From an uncultured Lachnospiraceae bacterium (lineage in GTDB: Bacteria; Bacillota; Clostridia; Lachnospirales; Lachnospiraceae): a stretch of DNA of 36,138 nt. The translations under genes and the position numbers were made by a program. The notes beneath the pieces were generated by a model, which had not been told where the DNA came from, did not search any database, and saw only the letters and a list, made by a program, of their open reading frames with translations. Within the stretch, counting starts at the first letter, position 1. Each line of letters begins with the position of its first letter. Positions 17,427-25,216 of this stretch are shown here, piece by piece. The stretch is from NCBI GenBank assembly GCA_947630925.1, contig CANRJM010000022.1, forward strand, positions 1-36,138, read 5' to 3'.

Positions 17427-18311
17427 ATGAAGAAAATTACCGGACTTGATTTTGCAATACAAAACAGTAGTGTCTCTTTGGGGAAATTTGACGGCATCCA
17501 TATGGGACACCGGGCTTTGCTTTCTGAGATTACGGAACAGAAAAAACTGACGCCAACCGTATTTACTTTTGCAATGGAGGAAGAAACGCCCAAAATCTAT
17601 ACGCAGAGGGAAAAAGATTTGATATTAGAAGGGCTTGGAATAGAGAGAGAAGTGATTTTCCCGTTTCATCAGGAGACCAAAAATATGACGCCGGAAGAAT
17701 TTATTGATATGGTATTGGTCAGGCGAATGGATGCAAAGCATATCTGCGTCGGGGCAGACTTTCGTTTTGGGAAAAACCGGAAAGGAGACGTTGCCACGCT
17801 GGAGCGTTATCGGGAACGCTATGGATATACGTTGGAAATTGTAGATAAGTTAAAATACGAAAATGAGATTATCAGCAGTACCCGCATCCGCAGACTGATG
17901 GAACAGGGAGAGCTCGCAACGGTAAACCGTTTGCTCGGAAGTCCTTATTTTGTCGCAGGAACTGTACAGCATGGGGAACAACTGGGCAGGACAATGCATA
18001 TGCCAACTGCGAATCTTGTGCCGGCCGCGGGAAAAATATTACTGCCTTTTGGCGTCTATGCCACAACCGTTTCCCTGGAGGGAAAAACCTATTATGGCGT
18101 TACCAATATAGGGGCGAAACCGACAGTGGGGAATTTTAAGGCAGGAATTGAAACCTATATTATGGATTTTCAGGGAGAAATTTATGGAAAGGAAATCATC
18201 ATTGTGTTTCATGAGTTTTTGCGGAAGGAGCAGAAATTTAACGATATCGGGGCGCTGAAACGGCAGATGGAAGCAGATAAGGAGAGGGCGTATCGAATAT
18301 TGACATCATAA
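17427..18311 (+). CDS. ribF: Bifunctional riboflavin kinase/FAD synthetase
   Basis: This 294-residue cytoplasmic enzyme converts riboflavin to FMN and FMN to FAD. The N-terminal nucleotidyltransferase domain has GKFDGIHMGH (19-28) and a later ISSTRIRRLMEQGE. The C-terminal riboflavin kinase domain starts near 180 and contains MPTANL and the TNIGAKPTVG segment. ATG 17427 lies 22 bp after truB; the ribosome site is weak (AAGGAAG 14 bases back, GAG nearer). The last codons overlap the -35 element of the alaS promoter. Confidence 0.95.
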   Translation: MKKITGLDFAIQNSSVSLGKFDGIHMGHRALLSEITEQKKLTPTVFTFAMEEETPKIYTQREKDLILEGLGIEREVIFPFHQETKNMTPEEFIDMVLVRRMDAKHICVGADFRFGKNRKGDVATLERYRERYGYTLEIVDKLKYENEIISSTRIRRLMEQGELATVNRLLGSPYFVAGTVQHGEQLGRTMHMPTANLVPAAGKILLPFGVYATTVSLEGKTYYGVTNIGAKPTVGNFKAGIETYIMDFQGEIYGKEIIIVFHEFLRKEQKFNDIGALKRQMEADKERAYRILTS

Positions 18312-18328
18312 AATCCATGCAATATAAT
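18300..18328 (+). promoter_or_regulatory. Perfect consensus sigma-A promoter of alaS
   Basis: TTGACA (18300-18305), a 17-bp spacer and TATAAT (18323-18328) match the full consensus. The -35 lies in the last codons of ribF, and the spacer and -10 lie in the left arm of an inverted repeat (18310-18352). Transcription should start near 18335, giving a leader of about 42 bases. Confidence 0.85.
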
Positions 18329-18354
18329 GAATAATTATATTGCATGGATTTTTT
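18310..18354 (+). terminator. 19-bp inverted repeat: ribF terminator overlapping the alaS promoter
   Basis: Positions 18310-18328 and 18334-18352 are perfectly complementary (19 bp, 5-base loop GAATA), and the right arm ends in T6. RNA read through from ribF would fold into a full terminator. RNA begun at the alaS promoter starts near 18335, holds only the right arm and cannot fold it. Confidence 0.75.
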
Positions 18355-18376
18355 CGTGAGTAAAGGAGAGAACATA

Positions 18377-21031
18377 ATGAAAAAGCACGGTGTAAATGAA
18401 CTTCGTAAAATGTATCTGGAATTTTTTGAGGGCAAGGATCATCTTGCGATGAAGAGTTTTTCTTTGGTGCCGCACAATGATAATAGCCTGCTGCTGATTA
18501 ACGCGGGCATGGCGCCATTGAAGCCGTATTTTACCGGTCAGGAGATTCCTCCGCGCAGACGTGTGACTACCTGTCAGAAGTGCGTACGTACCGGTGATAT
18601 AGAAAATGTAGGGAAGACGGCGCGTCATCTTACCTTTTTTGAGATGCTTGGAAACTTTTCTTTTGGAGATTATTTTAAGCGGGAAGCGCTTGTCTGGTCA
18701 TGGGAATTTTTAACACAGACCCTTGGAATGGATCCGGAACGCCTGTATCCTTCTATCTATGGCGAAGATGATGAAGCGTATGAGATTTGGACAAAAGAGA
18801 TTGGCGTCCCGGGAGAGAAAATTACCCGTTTTTACCGTGATGAAAATGGAGAATGTGATAATTTCTGGGAACATGGCGCAGGTCCTTGCGGCCCGTGTTC
18901 TGAAATCTATTATGATCGCGGCGAAAAATATGGTTGTGGAAAACCGGATTGTAAAGTGGGATGCGAATGTGACCGTTTTATGGAAATCTGGAACAATGTA
19001 TTTACGCAGTTTGACGGGGACGGTAAAGGAAATTATACGGAACTTGAGAATAAGAATATTGATACCGGTATGGGATTGGAACGTCTTGCGGTTGTTGTAC
19101 AGGATGTGGATTCTGTTTATGATATTGATACGATGAAGGCAATTCGCGATAAAATATGTGAACTGGCGCAGACAAAATATCAGTCTGATGAAAATCAGGA
19201 TATTTCCATCCGCCTGATTACCGATCATATTCGTTCTTCTACTTTTATGATTTCCGATGGAATTATGCCGGGAAATGAAGGAAGAGGTTATGTGCTGCGC
19301 CGTCTGATTCGACGTGCAGTGCGTCATGGAAGGAAACTTGGCATTCAGAAACAGTTTATGGCAGAGCTTGCCCTGACGGTTATTGCAGAATCGAAGGACG
19401 GCTATCCGGAGTTAGAGGAGAAGAAGGATTTTATCATACAGGTCCTGACGCAGGAAGAGGAAAAATTTGATAAAACGATAGATCAGGGGCTTTTCATACT
19501 GACGCAGATGCAGGAAGAACTGGCGGCTGAAGGAACCAGGGAACTTTCCGGTGGGAATGCCTTTAAACTATATGATACCTACGGTTTTCCATTGGACTTA
19601 ACAATAGAGATTCTGGAAGAAAAGGGATTTACAGTGGATAAGAATGGCTTTGAAGCCGCTATGAAGGCTCAGAAAGAAAAAGCACGGAAAGCCCGGAAAA
19701 CTACTAATTACATGGGAGCAGAAGAAACCGTATACCAACAGATTGCTCCGGAGATTACGAGCCGTTTTGTCGGCTATGACCGTTTAGAGCATGATTCCGT
19801 GATTACCGTGCTGACGACGGAAGAAGAAATTGTACAGGCATTAACAGACGGACAAAATGGCACCATAATTGTGGAAGAAACGCCGTTTTATGCCACGATG
19901 GGCGGCCAGCAGGCGGATGTGGGAAGTATCGTTTCCGGCGAAAATGAATTTCAGGTAAAAGATACCATAAAGCTGCAGGGCGGAAAGATTGGACATGTGG
20001 GTACCGTGGTACGGGGCATGTTTAAAGTGTCTGATGCGGTAACGCTCAAGGTTTGTCCCGAAAAACGCCTTGCAACGGGCAGGAATCATAGCGCGACCCA
20101 TTTGGTGCAAAAAGCGCTCCGGATGGTGTTGGGCAGCCACGTGGAGCAGGCGGGTTCTTATGTGGATGCAGACCGCCTTCGGTTTGATTTTTCTCATTTT
20201 TCTGCCATGACTCCGGAGGAAATCCGCAGGACAGAGGAAATTGTAAAAGAAGAAATTGCCGCCAACCTTAAGGTAATCACAGAAGAAATGACTTTGGAAG
20301 ATGCGAAGAAAACCGGCGCGATGGCTCTTTTTGGCGAAAAATACGGGGAAATTGTCCGTGTAGTAAAAATGGGCGATTTCAGTATCGAACTCTGCGGCGG
20401 AACGCATGTGCCAAATACCGGGGTAATCTCCAATTTTAAAATTATATCAGAGAGCGGCGTCGCTGCAGGCGTACGCCGTATTGAAGCGCTGACGGGCGAA
20501 GGGCTGATACAGTATTATGAAAAAATGGAACGGCAGTTAAAGAAGGCTGCCAGAGCGGCAAAGGCAGAGCCTGAAAATTTAGAGCGAAAGATTCAGGCAA
20601 TGCAGGAAGAACTCAAATCGCTGCACAGTGAGAATGAAAAGCTGAAGGCACGGCTTGCAAAAGATGCGGTTGGAGATGTCGATAAACAGATTCAGGAGAT
20701 TCAGGGCGTCAAAGTACTTGCTATGCATGTCCCGGATGTGGATATGAATGGGCTTCGGAATCTGGGCGATCAGATGAAGGAAAAAATAGGCGAAGGCATC
20801 GTTGTGCTTGCATCTGCCCATGAAGGGAAGGTAACGCTCCTTGCCATGGCGACTGACGGGGCAATACAGAAGGGGGCCCATGCCGGCAATCTGATCCGGG
20901 AAATTGTTTCCTGTGTAGGCGGCGGCGGAGGCGGTCGTCCGAATATGGCGCAGGCGGGAGGAAAAAATGCAGACGGCATTCCGGCTGCTCTGGAAAAAGT
21001 AAAAAATGTGGTTGAAATGCAAATGAAATAG
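18377..21031 (+). CDS. alaS: Alanyl-tRNA synthetase
   Basis: This 884-residue enzyme charges tRNA-Ala and edits mis-charged Ser/Gly. The N-terminal class II catalytic domain begins with ELRKMYLEFFEGKDH, and motif FEMLGNFSFGDYFKREA follows. The editing domain has HSATH (571-575) and CGGTH (C673, H677), together the zinc site. The C-terminal coiled coil (about 710-770) and the DHHA1 domain with GGGGGGRPNMAQAGG complete the protein. ATG 18377 follows AAAGGAGAG; the frame is open from 18344 but that part lies in the hairpin. No T-box leader is present, unlike many Firmicute alaS genes. Confidence 0.97.
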   Translation: MKKHGVNELRKMYLEFFEGKDHLAMKSFSLVPHNDNSLLLINAGMAPLKPYFTGQEIPPRRRVTTCQKCVRTGDIENVGKTARHLTFFEMLGNFSFGDYFKREALVWSWEFLTQTLGMDPERLYPSIYGEDDEAYEIWTKEIGVPGEKITRFYRDENGECDNFWEHGAGPCGPCSEIYYDRGEKYGCGKPDCKVGCECDRFMEIWNNVFTQFDGDGKGNYTELENKNIDTGMGLERLAVVVQDVDSVYDIDTMKAIRDKICELAQTKYQSDENQDISIRLITDHIRSSTFMISDGIMPGNEGRGYVLRRLIRRAVRHGRKLGIQKQFMAELALTVIAESKDGYPELEEKKDFIIQVLTQEEEKFDKTIDQGLFILTQMQEELAAEGTRELSGGNAFKLYDTYGFPLDLTIEILEEKGFTVDKNGFEAAMKAQKEKARKARKTTNYMGAEETVYQQIAPEITSRFVGYDRLEHDSVITVLTTEEEIVQALTDGQNGTIIVEETPFYATMGGQQADVGSIVSGENEFQVKDTIKLQGGKIGHVGTVVRGMFKVSDAVTLKVCPEKRLATGRNHSATHLVQKALRMVLGSHVEQAGSYVDADRLRFDFSHFSAMTPEEIRRTEEIVKEEIAANLKVITEEMTLEDAKKTGAMALFGEKYGEIVRVVKMGDFSIELCGGTHVPNTGVISNFKIISESGVAAGVRRIEALTGEGLIQYYEKMERQLKKAARAAKAEPENLERKIQAMQEELKSLHSENEKLKARLAKDAVGDVDKQIQEIQGVKVLAMHVPDVDMNGLRNLGDQMKEKIGEGIVVLASAHEGKVTLLAMATDGAIQKGAHAGNLIREIVSCVGGGGGGRPNMAQAGGKNADGIPAALEKVKNVVEMQMK

Positions 21032-21040
21032 AGATATAAT
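21012..21040 (+). promoter_or_regulatory. Sigma-A promoter of the Fn3 protein gene
   Basis: TTGAAA (21012-21017), a 17-bp spacer and TATAAT (21035-21040) span the 3' end of alaS. The leader would run from about 21047 and contains a small inverted repeat GCTTCT/AGAAGC (21049-21070). Confidence 0.7.
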
Positions 21041-21107
21041 TGCAATAAGCTTCTTGTATCTATGAGAAGCCCTATACCAGTTATATTAAAAAATGGAGGA
21101 CAAGGTA

Positions 21108-22286
21108 ATGAAAAAATGGAAACAATTTTTAATGCTTGCTGTTTTTGCTATGGTTCTTACGGTCGCAGCTAAGACAGACAGCGAGGCAGCACAGGTAACC
21201 GGCGTAAAGCAGACAGACGCATCCAGGGATAGTATCACATTTTCATGGGATGCTGATCTCAATGCGGATCAGTATTTTGTAGAAGTCAGTCAGGACAATA
21301 AAACATGGATTAAAAAGGGATATACCTATACAACCAGTGCATATATTGATTCACTTTCCGCAGGAAGATCATACTATATACGGGTAACTGCCTATACTGA
21401 AAGCGGTGCAGTAAGCAGTTCTGCTTCCGCTCCTCTGGAGACTGTTACGGCTCCGGAATGTGCGAATATGAAAGTCGTTCAGTCCGGCGCGACTGCTACA
21501 TCAATCAAGCTGACGTATAGTAATGTAAGCGGTGCAAATTATTATTATGTAACCAGTGATAATATCACTTTGGGAGCGTCTACGCAGCCAACCATTACGA
21601 CGACCCGTGCGCTGAATCCGGCAACACAGTACTGGGTGCGTGCGTATGCGGCAAGGAGATCTGCTTCCGGCTATGTAGCGTCAGTGGGTTATTATTATGA
21701 CTATATGAAGACTTTGTCAAATAAAATCAATACAAAGAGTTTTGGTATCTCTAATTTATATGCAAATATCAATACATACAATTTTGCCGTTTCCCATCAG
21801 GGTTCCGTTGACGGATATCAGTGGCAGTTTTTAACCATGAAAGGAAAGGTAAAGAAGACCGTGACCGTTTCTTCTACCAGTATTTCCATCAGCAATTTTA
21901 TTGCCGGCACATTCTATAAATACCGTGTACGTTCCTATGTAGGCTGCAGTACCGGTAACGCATACGGCGCATGGTCAGATTATCGATATGTGGGAATGGC
22001 AAAGAAGTTTTCAGGAGTCGCATCCAAGAAAAAGATTAAATGCAGTTGGAGTAAAGTTGCTTCTGTAAGCAACTATGTGGTATCCATTTCCACCAAGAAG
22101 AATTCCGGTTACAAGAAAGTAAAGACACTTTCCGCAAAGAAGAGGAGCATTACGATTAAAAAGTGTGGCAAGAAGAAATTGAAGAAAGGTAAGACTTATT
22201 ATGTAAAAGTTCTTGCAAAGGCAAAATCCGGCAAGAAAAAGGTTAGCAGTCAGACCTATTGGTTAGGAACGGTTACCATGCCTTAA
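21108..22286 (+). CDS. Secreted fibronectin type III domain protein
   Basis: This 392-residue protein has a clear signal peptide (basic MKKWK, a hydrophobic core to about 20, cleavage probably near SEA-AQ at 26-28). The mature part consists of Fn3-like repeats: about 28-115 (ITFSWDADLNADQYFVEVS), 118-205, 210-300 and a final one at about 305-390. The last is very rich in Lys, with ending KTYYVKVLAKAKSGKKKVSS. No LPXTG, SLH or other anchor is visible, so it is either released or held to the wall by charge. No enzymatic domain is seen. GGAGG lies 8 bases before ATG 21108. It has its own promoter and stands alone. Binding partner unknown. Confidence 0.85.
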   Translation: MKKWKQFLMLAVFAMVLTVAAKTDSEAAQVTGVKQTDASRDSITFSWDADLNADQYFVEVSQDNKTWIKKGYTYTTSAYIDSLSAGRSYYIRVTAYTESGAVSSSASAPLETVTAPECANMKVVQSGATATSIKLTYSNVSGANYYYVTSDNITLGASTQPTITTTRALNPATQYWVRAYAARRSASGYVASVGYYYDYMKTLSNKINTKSFGISNLYANINTYNFAVSHQGSVDGYQWQFLTMKGKVKKTVTVSSTSISISNFIAGTFYKYRVRSYVGCSTGNAYGAWSDYRYVGMAKKFSGVASKKKIKCSWSKVASVSNYVVSISTKKNSGYKKVKTLSAKKRSITIKKCGKKKLKKGKTYYVKVLAKAKSGKKKVSSQTYWLGTVTMP

Positions 22287-22290
22287 TATG

Positions 22291-22322
22291 AATATTTTAT
22301 AAAATATATTTTATAAAATATT
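22291..22322. repeat. 32-bp perfect palindrome made only of A and T
   Basis: Positions 22291-22306 are the exact reverse complement of 22307-22322. It begins 4 bases after the Fn3 stop codon. It contains no G or C, so as a terminator it would be weak and lacks a T-run. It might extrude as a cruciform or serve as an upstream AT-rich element for the rpsU promoter. Confidence 0.7.
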
Positions 22323-22353
22323 ATAAAAAATGCTATAAAATAGAAAAAAATGA

Positions 22354-22382
22354 TTGATTTTTTTGGAAGATTGTGTTACAAT
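22354..22382 (+). promoter_or_regulatory. Sigma-A promoter of rpsU
   Basis: TTGATT (22354-22359), a 17-bp spacer and TACAAT (22377-22382) lie 114 bp before rpsU, in AT-rich surroundings. The leader should begin near 22389. Confidence 0.7.
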
Positions 22383-22388
22383 AACTTT

Positions 22389-22495
22389 TGTGCGTATGAA
22401 AGAGAAGTATTTATTTCTTTCATGGTAAAATTTTACCCTATACAGTTGTGTATTGGAGCATAATCTACAACTGAGGGGAGGTTAGGTGTGAGACT
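22389..22495 (+). promoter_or_regulatory. Structured rpsU leader of unknown type
   Basis: Three successive inverted repeats fill the leader: ATGAAAGA/TCTTTCAT (22396-22403 with 22416-22423), the 14-base palindrome GGTAAAATTTTACC (22424-22437), and CAGTTGT/ACAACTG (22443-22449 with 22467-22473). The third stands just before the GGGGAGG at 22475-22481. No rho-independent terminator is seen inside. This could be an autoregulatory leader for S21, but I do not recognise a described family. Confidence 0.45.
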
Positions 22496-22669
22496 ATGTC
22501 AAATGTAATTGTAAAAGAAAATGAGACATTGGATAACGCTTTACGTCGTTTCAAAAGAAATTGTGCGAAAGCTGGTATCCAACAGGAAATTCGAAAGAGA
22601 GAGCATTACGAAAAGCCAAGTGTTCGTCGTAAGAAAAAGTCTGAGGCTGCACGTAAGCGTAAATATTAG
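22496..22669 (+). CDS. rpsU: 30S ribosomal protein S21
   Basis: This 57-residue protein has the normal Firmicute length. It begins [19 protein letters not shown] and has the family core [20 protein letters not shown] with a basic C-terminus. S21 sits near the mRNA exit platform of the 30S subunit and affects initiation. ATG 22496 has AGGTG at 22484-22488, 7 bases away, and a stronger GGGGAGG 14 bases away. It has its own promoter, a structured leader and a terminator, with no dnaG or yqeY neighbour. Confidence 0.96.
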   Translation: MSNVIVKENETLDNALRRFKRNCAKAGIQQEIRKREHYEKPSVRRKKKSEAARKRKY

Positions 22670-22690
22670 AATTTCACAAATAAAAGATAG

Positions 22691-22725
22691 AAAGGGGAAT
22701 GCGCCGATGCATTCCTCTTTTTTTT
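22691..22725 (+). terminator. Terminator of rpsU
   Basis: AAAGGGGAATGC (22691-22702) pairs with GCATTCCTCTTT (22709-22720), with one G-U pair and a 6-base loop, followed by a T-run to 22725. Confidence 0.88.
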
Positions 22726-22824
22726 GCTATATAGGAAATTGCTGAAATGAATCTTTGAAAGGACGGTATAGAAAAGAAAAAAAAGATACATACTAATGAA
22801 AAATAGATGGAAAGGAACAGGAAG

Positions 22825-23463
22825 ATGGAGTTGAAAGATAGTCAAACAAGAGAGAATCTGATGCGCGCTTTTGCCGGAGAAAGCCAGGCGCGTAACCGTT
22901 ATACATTTGCGGCAGAGCTTGCCCAAAAAGAAAAACTGTATGTGATCAAAAAGGTATTTGATCTGACTGCCTCGCAGGAGCAGGCACACGGAAAAGTGTT
23001 TTACCGCTATCTGAAAGAAATGGAAGGACAGGACATTGATATTCATGCCGCCTATCCAATCAATACTGCTGAAAACGTGGAACAGCAATTATTCCATGCA
23101 CTGCAGAATGAAACAAAGGAAAGCGATGAAATATACCGTAAGTTTGGCGAGGTGGCGTTGGAAGAGGGATTTCAGCAGATTGCCGGGAAATTCTACCTGA
23201 TTGCAGATATTGAAAAAGTACATGCGGAACGGTTCCGCACATTTTATGAGTTGTTAAAAGAAGGAAAACTATTTGCTTCTGATGTACAGGTGGGATGGAT
23301 GTGCTTAAACTGCGGCTATGTGATTGAAGCGACGACAGCGCCGCAGAACTGCCCTGCCTGTGACGCCGAACAGGGATATTTTATCCGTCTTAGTATGGCT
23401 CCGATGGAAGTGAGCAATATGGGGAAGGACAAAGGACGTAATTTAGGGAAAACAGAAGAATAA
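22825..23463 (+). CDS. rbr: Rubrerythrin
   Basis: This 212-residue protein is a cytoplasmic non-haem iron peroxidase that protects anaerobes from hydrogen peroxide. The ferritin-like diiron domain (1-145) has all expected ligand motifs: FAGESQAR, SQEQAH, NETKESDE, EVALEEGF and DIEKVHAERF. The C-terminal rubredoxin-like domain carries the Cys4 iron site, C-x2-C and C-x2-C in MCLNCGY and NCPACDA. ATG 22825 follows AAAGGAACAGGAAG; the in-frame ATG 22807 lacks a site. I see no clear promoter or peroxide operator in the 99 bases upstream. Confidence 0.95.
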   Translation: MELKDSQTRENLMRAFAGESQARNRYTFAAELAQKEKLYVIKKVFDLTASQEQAHGKVFYRYLKEMEGQDIDIHAAYPINTAENVEQQLFHALQNETKESDEIYRKFGEVALEEGFQQIAGKFYLIADIEKVHAERFRTFYELLKEGKLFASDVQVGWMCLNCGYVIEATTAPQNCPACDAEQGYFIRLSMAPMEVSNMGKDKGRNLGKTEE

Positions 23464-23481
23464 GTACCTTTTTGGAAAAAG

Positions 23482-23508
23482 GAGCTGTCGCGGCAGCTCT
23501 TTTTTTTT
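23482..23508 (+). terminator. Terminator of rubrerythrin
   Basis: GAGCTG (23482-23487) and CAGCTC (23494-23499) form a stem with a TCGCGG loop, followed by T9. It lies 18 bases after the stop codon. Confidence 0.88.
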
Positions 23509-23535
23509 ATAAAATCATCCTGAACTTTCCGGAAA

Positions 23536-23586
23536 ACAAAAAATGGCGTGAAACCGGAATGCGCATCGTCCGGTTTTGCGCCATTG
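23536..23586 (-). terminator. Terminator of tRNA-Leu
   Basis: Read on the - strand, AATGGCG plus AAACCGG pair with CCGGTTT plus CGCCATT (two stem segments separated by a small internal loop), and a T-run follows. It begins 3 bases beyond the tRNA 3' end. Confidence 0.8.
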
Positions 23587-23588
23587 AA

Positions 23589-23672
23589 TGCGGAAGATGG
23601 GACTTGAACCCACACGTCGTTGCCAACACATGAACCTGAATCATGCCTGTCTGCCAATTCCAGCACTTCCGC
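23589..23672 (-). tRNA. tRNA-Leu (anticodon CAG)
   Basis: This 84-base class II tRNA has a 7-bp acceptor stem starting GCGGAAG, a D-arm with TTGGCAGAC, an anticodon stem CATGA/TCATG around the loop TTCAGGT (anticodon CAG, reading CUG) and a long variable arm. The T-arm contains GGGTTCAAGTCCC. The 3' CCA is not encoded. It is flanked by its own promoter and terminator. Confidence 0.95.
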
Positions 23673-23697
23673 AGATATGTCTCTGAACACGAGTAAT

Positions 23698-23726
23698 ATC
23701 TTAACAGTTTCTTTTCGAATTGTCAA
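23698..23726 (-). promoter_or_regulatory. Promoter of tRNA-Leu
   Basis: On the - strand TTGACA (23726-23721), a 17-bp spacer and TAAGAT (23703-23698) precede the tRNA by 25 bases. Confidence 0.8.
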
Positions 23727-23772
23727 ATATTTTTTATTTTTTTTATTTTATCGACTTATCAAAGAATAAACC

Positions 23773-23800
23773 TTGACTTATTATGGATTTTCGTTAGAAT
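23773..23800 (+). promoter_or_regulatory. Promoter of the PrsA/SurA-like gene
   Basis: TTGACT (23773-23778), a 16-bp spacer and TAGAAT (23795-23800) face away from the tRNA promoter. The leader carries a small hairpin TTACGTC-TTT-GACGTAA (23814-23830). Confidence 0.65.
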
Positions 23801-23860
23801 AGAAGATAGTGTTTTACGTCTTTGACGTAATGTTGCTAGATTACACTTGGAGGAATTAGT

Positions 23861-25114
23861 ATGAATTCATCAAAAAAAATTTTGAACCAACAAAATCAGG
23901 GAGAGGATAAGAAGAGAAATACTTCTGCATCAGTTCCTGCTAAAAAATTAAAGAAAGGTTCTATATCCGTTACGAATATAAAACCCATTATTTTAACAGC
24001 GGTATGTATCGTTTTGCTATTGGTGCTCTGTATTGGCGTCGGCATTCAGCAATTTAAGCCAAAGGTAGTTATTACGGTTGGGGATACCAAGATTTCCATG
24101 AATGATATGATGTATCCGATTTATGAAGTAGAAAGTAAATATTTACCATATGATGAAATGTATCAGAGCTATTATGGCACTTCTGTTTGGGATGCGGATT
24201 ATCAGGGTTCCGATACAAGCGTTTCCGGTATGACAAATTCCATTGGTCTGAAACAGGATGTATTGAATTCGGAAGTAGAATATGAAATCCTGTATCAGAT
24301 GGCAAAAAAGGCAAATTATGAACTGACAGAGGATGAGAAGAAAAAGGCAAGCGAGGATGCTGAGAAAGCGCTGAAAGATCTTTCCTGGATTCAGAAAATG
24401 CGTTTGAACATCTCAAAGAGCAATTTAACAGACCGTTTTCAGAAGAGAGCGTTGGCAGAACGTTACCGTGATGATCAGAAGCAAATACTGAACAAAGATG
24501 TGGATGAGGCCGCAGCAATTAAAGATATTTCCAAAGAGGACTATCGTCAGTACGACATTCAGTATTACTATGGTTCTACAAGTAAGAATGATGACAATGG
24601 TACGGCAAAAGAAATGTCGGATGATGAGAAGAAAGCATTGGCTGCAAAAATTCAGGAAGTTGCCAAAAAGTCAAAGACGGAAAAGGATTTTACAAAGTTG
24701 ATTTCAGAGGATGAAAAAGATATCACTTTTGTGAAAGATGGAAACTTTACAAAGTCGGACGGCTGGTCTTATCTTTCCAGTGAAAACTTAAAGAAGATCC
24801 GAAAAATGAAGAATGGGGAAATCTCCGATGCGATTCTGGACGATTCCACCGGATATTATGTTGTAGTTAAGATGATTAACAATAACTCAAATGCGGCATA
24901 TCAGACTGCCTGTGACGATGCAATCTCTTCCGCACAGGACGATGCATATCAGACATGGTTTGATAAGCAGGCGGAGAATGCGAAATATACAGTAAACAAT
25001 GATGTTTGGTCAGAAGTAACAATCGGCGCGGTTACAACAGACATTGTTACTGCAGAAGATTTGGAGAAAATGAAGGAAGATTCTTCTGATACAACCAAGG
25101 GTTCTAATGAATGA
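23861..25114 (+). CDS. Membrane-anchored PrsA/SurA-like foldase
   Basis: This 417-residue protein has a basic, polar N-terminus (1-40), one membrane segment at about 43-63 and a long extracytoplasmic part. Residues 70-170 resemble the SurA/PrsA N-terminal chaperone domain (VVITVGDTKISMNDMMYPIYEVES). Residues about 220-345 look like a parvulin-type peptidyl-prolyl isomerase domain (YDIQYYYGS, then KDITFVKDGNFTKSDGWSYLS and NGEISDAILDDSTGYYVVVK). The C-terminal tail is acidic and polar. There is no lipobox Cys, so it is anchored by the TM rather than as a lipoprotein, unlike B. subtilis PrsA. It likely helps fold exported proteins. ATG 23861 follows GGAGGAA. Isomerase activity is inferred. Confidence 0.82.
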   Translation: MNSSKKILNQQNQGEDKKRNTSASVPAKKLKKGSISVTNIKPIILTAVCIVLLLVLCIGVGIQQFKPKVVITVGDTKISMNDMMYPIYEVESKYLPYDEMYQSYYGTSVWDADYQGSDTSVSGMTNSIGLKQDVLNSEVEYEILYQMAKKANYELTEDEKKKASEDAEKALKDLSWIQKMRLNISKSNLTDRFQKRALAERYRDDQKQILNKDVDEAAAIKDISKEDYRQYDIQYYYGSTSKNDDNGTAKEMSDDEKKALAAKIQEVAKKSKTEKDFTKLISEDEKDITFVKDGNFTKSDGWSYLSSENLKKIRKMKNGEISDAILDDSTGYYVVVKMINNNSNAAYQTACDDAISSAQDDAYQTWFDKQAENAKYTVNNDVWSEVTIGAVTTDIVTAEDLEKMKEDSSDTTKGSNE

Positions 25115-25148
25115 TGATGTTACTGTATAACAAAGGGGGATATATAGT

Positions 25149-25180
25149 ACAAGCCGTGTGGGAAAATCCATATGGCTTGT
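25149..25180 (+). promoter_or_regulatory. Strong hairpin ahead of purL
   Basis: ACAAGCCGTGTGG (25149-25161) pairs with CCATATGGCTTGT (25168-25180) over 13 bp, two of them G-U, with a 6-base loop. It lies 37 bases before purL and 34 after the preceding gene. No T-run follows, so it is not a standard terminator. It does not match the purine or PRPP riboswitch cores I know. It might be an mRNA processing or stability element. Confidence 0.5.
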
Positions 25181-25216
25181 ATGCGTTTATCACTGATGAA
25201 AGAGAGGAACCGTAGA

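Noticed and set aside
18311-18376. T-box riboswitch ahead of alaS
   Set aside because: Only about 42 leader bases follow the promoter, with no T-box core or specifier loop.
23316-23726. 136-codon open frame on the - strand over the tRNA-Leu
   Set aside because: It runs through a tRNA, a terminator and the antisense of rubrerythrin.
25115-25216. Purine, PRPP or ppGpp riboswitch ahead of purL
   Set aside because: None of the conserved cores is visible; only one long hairpin is present.
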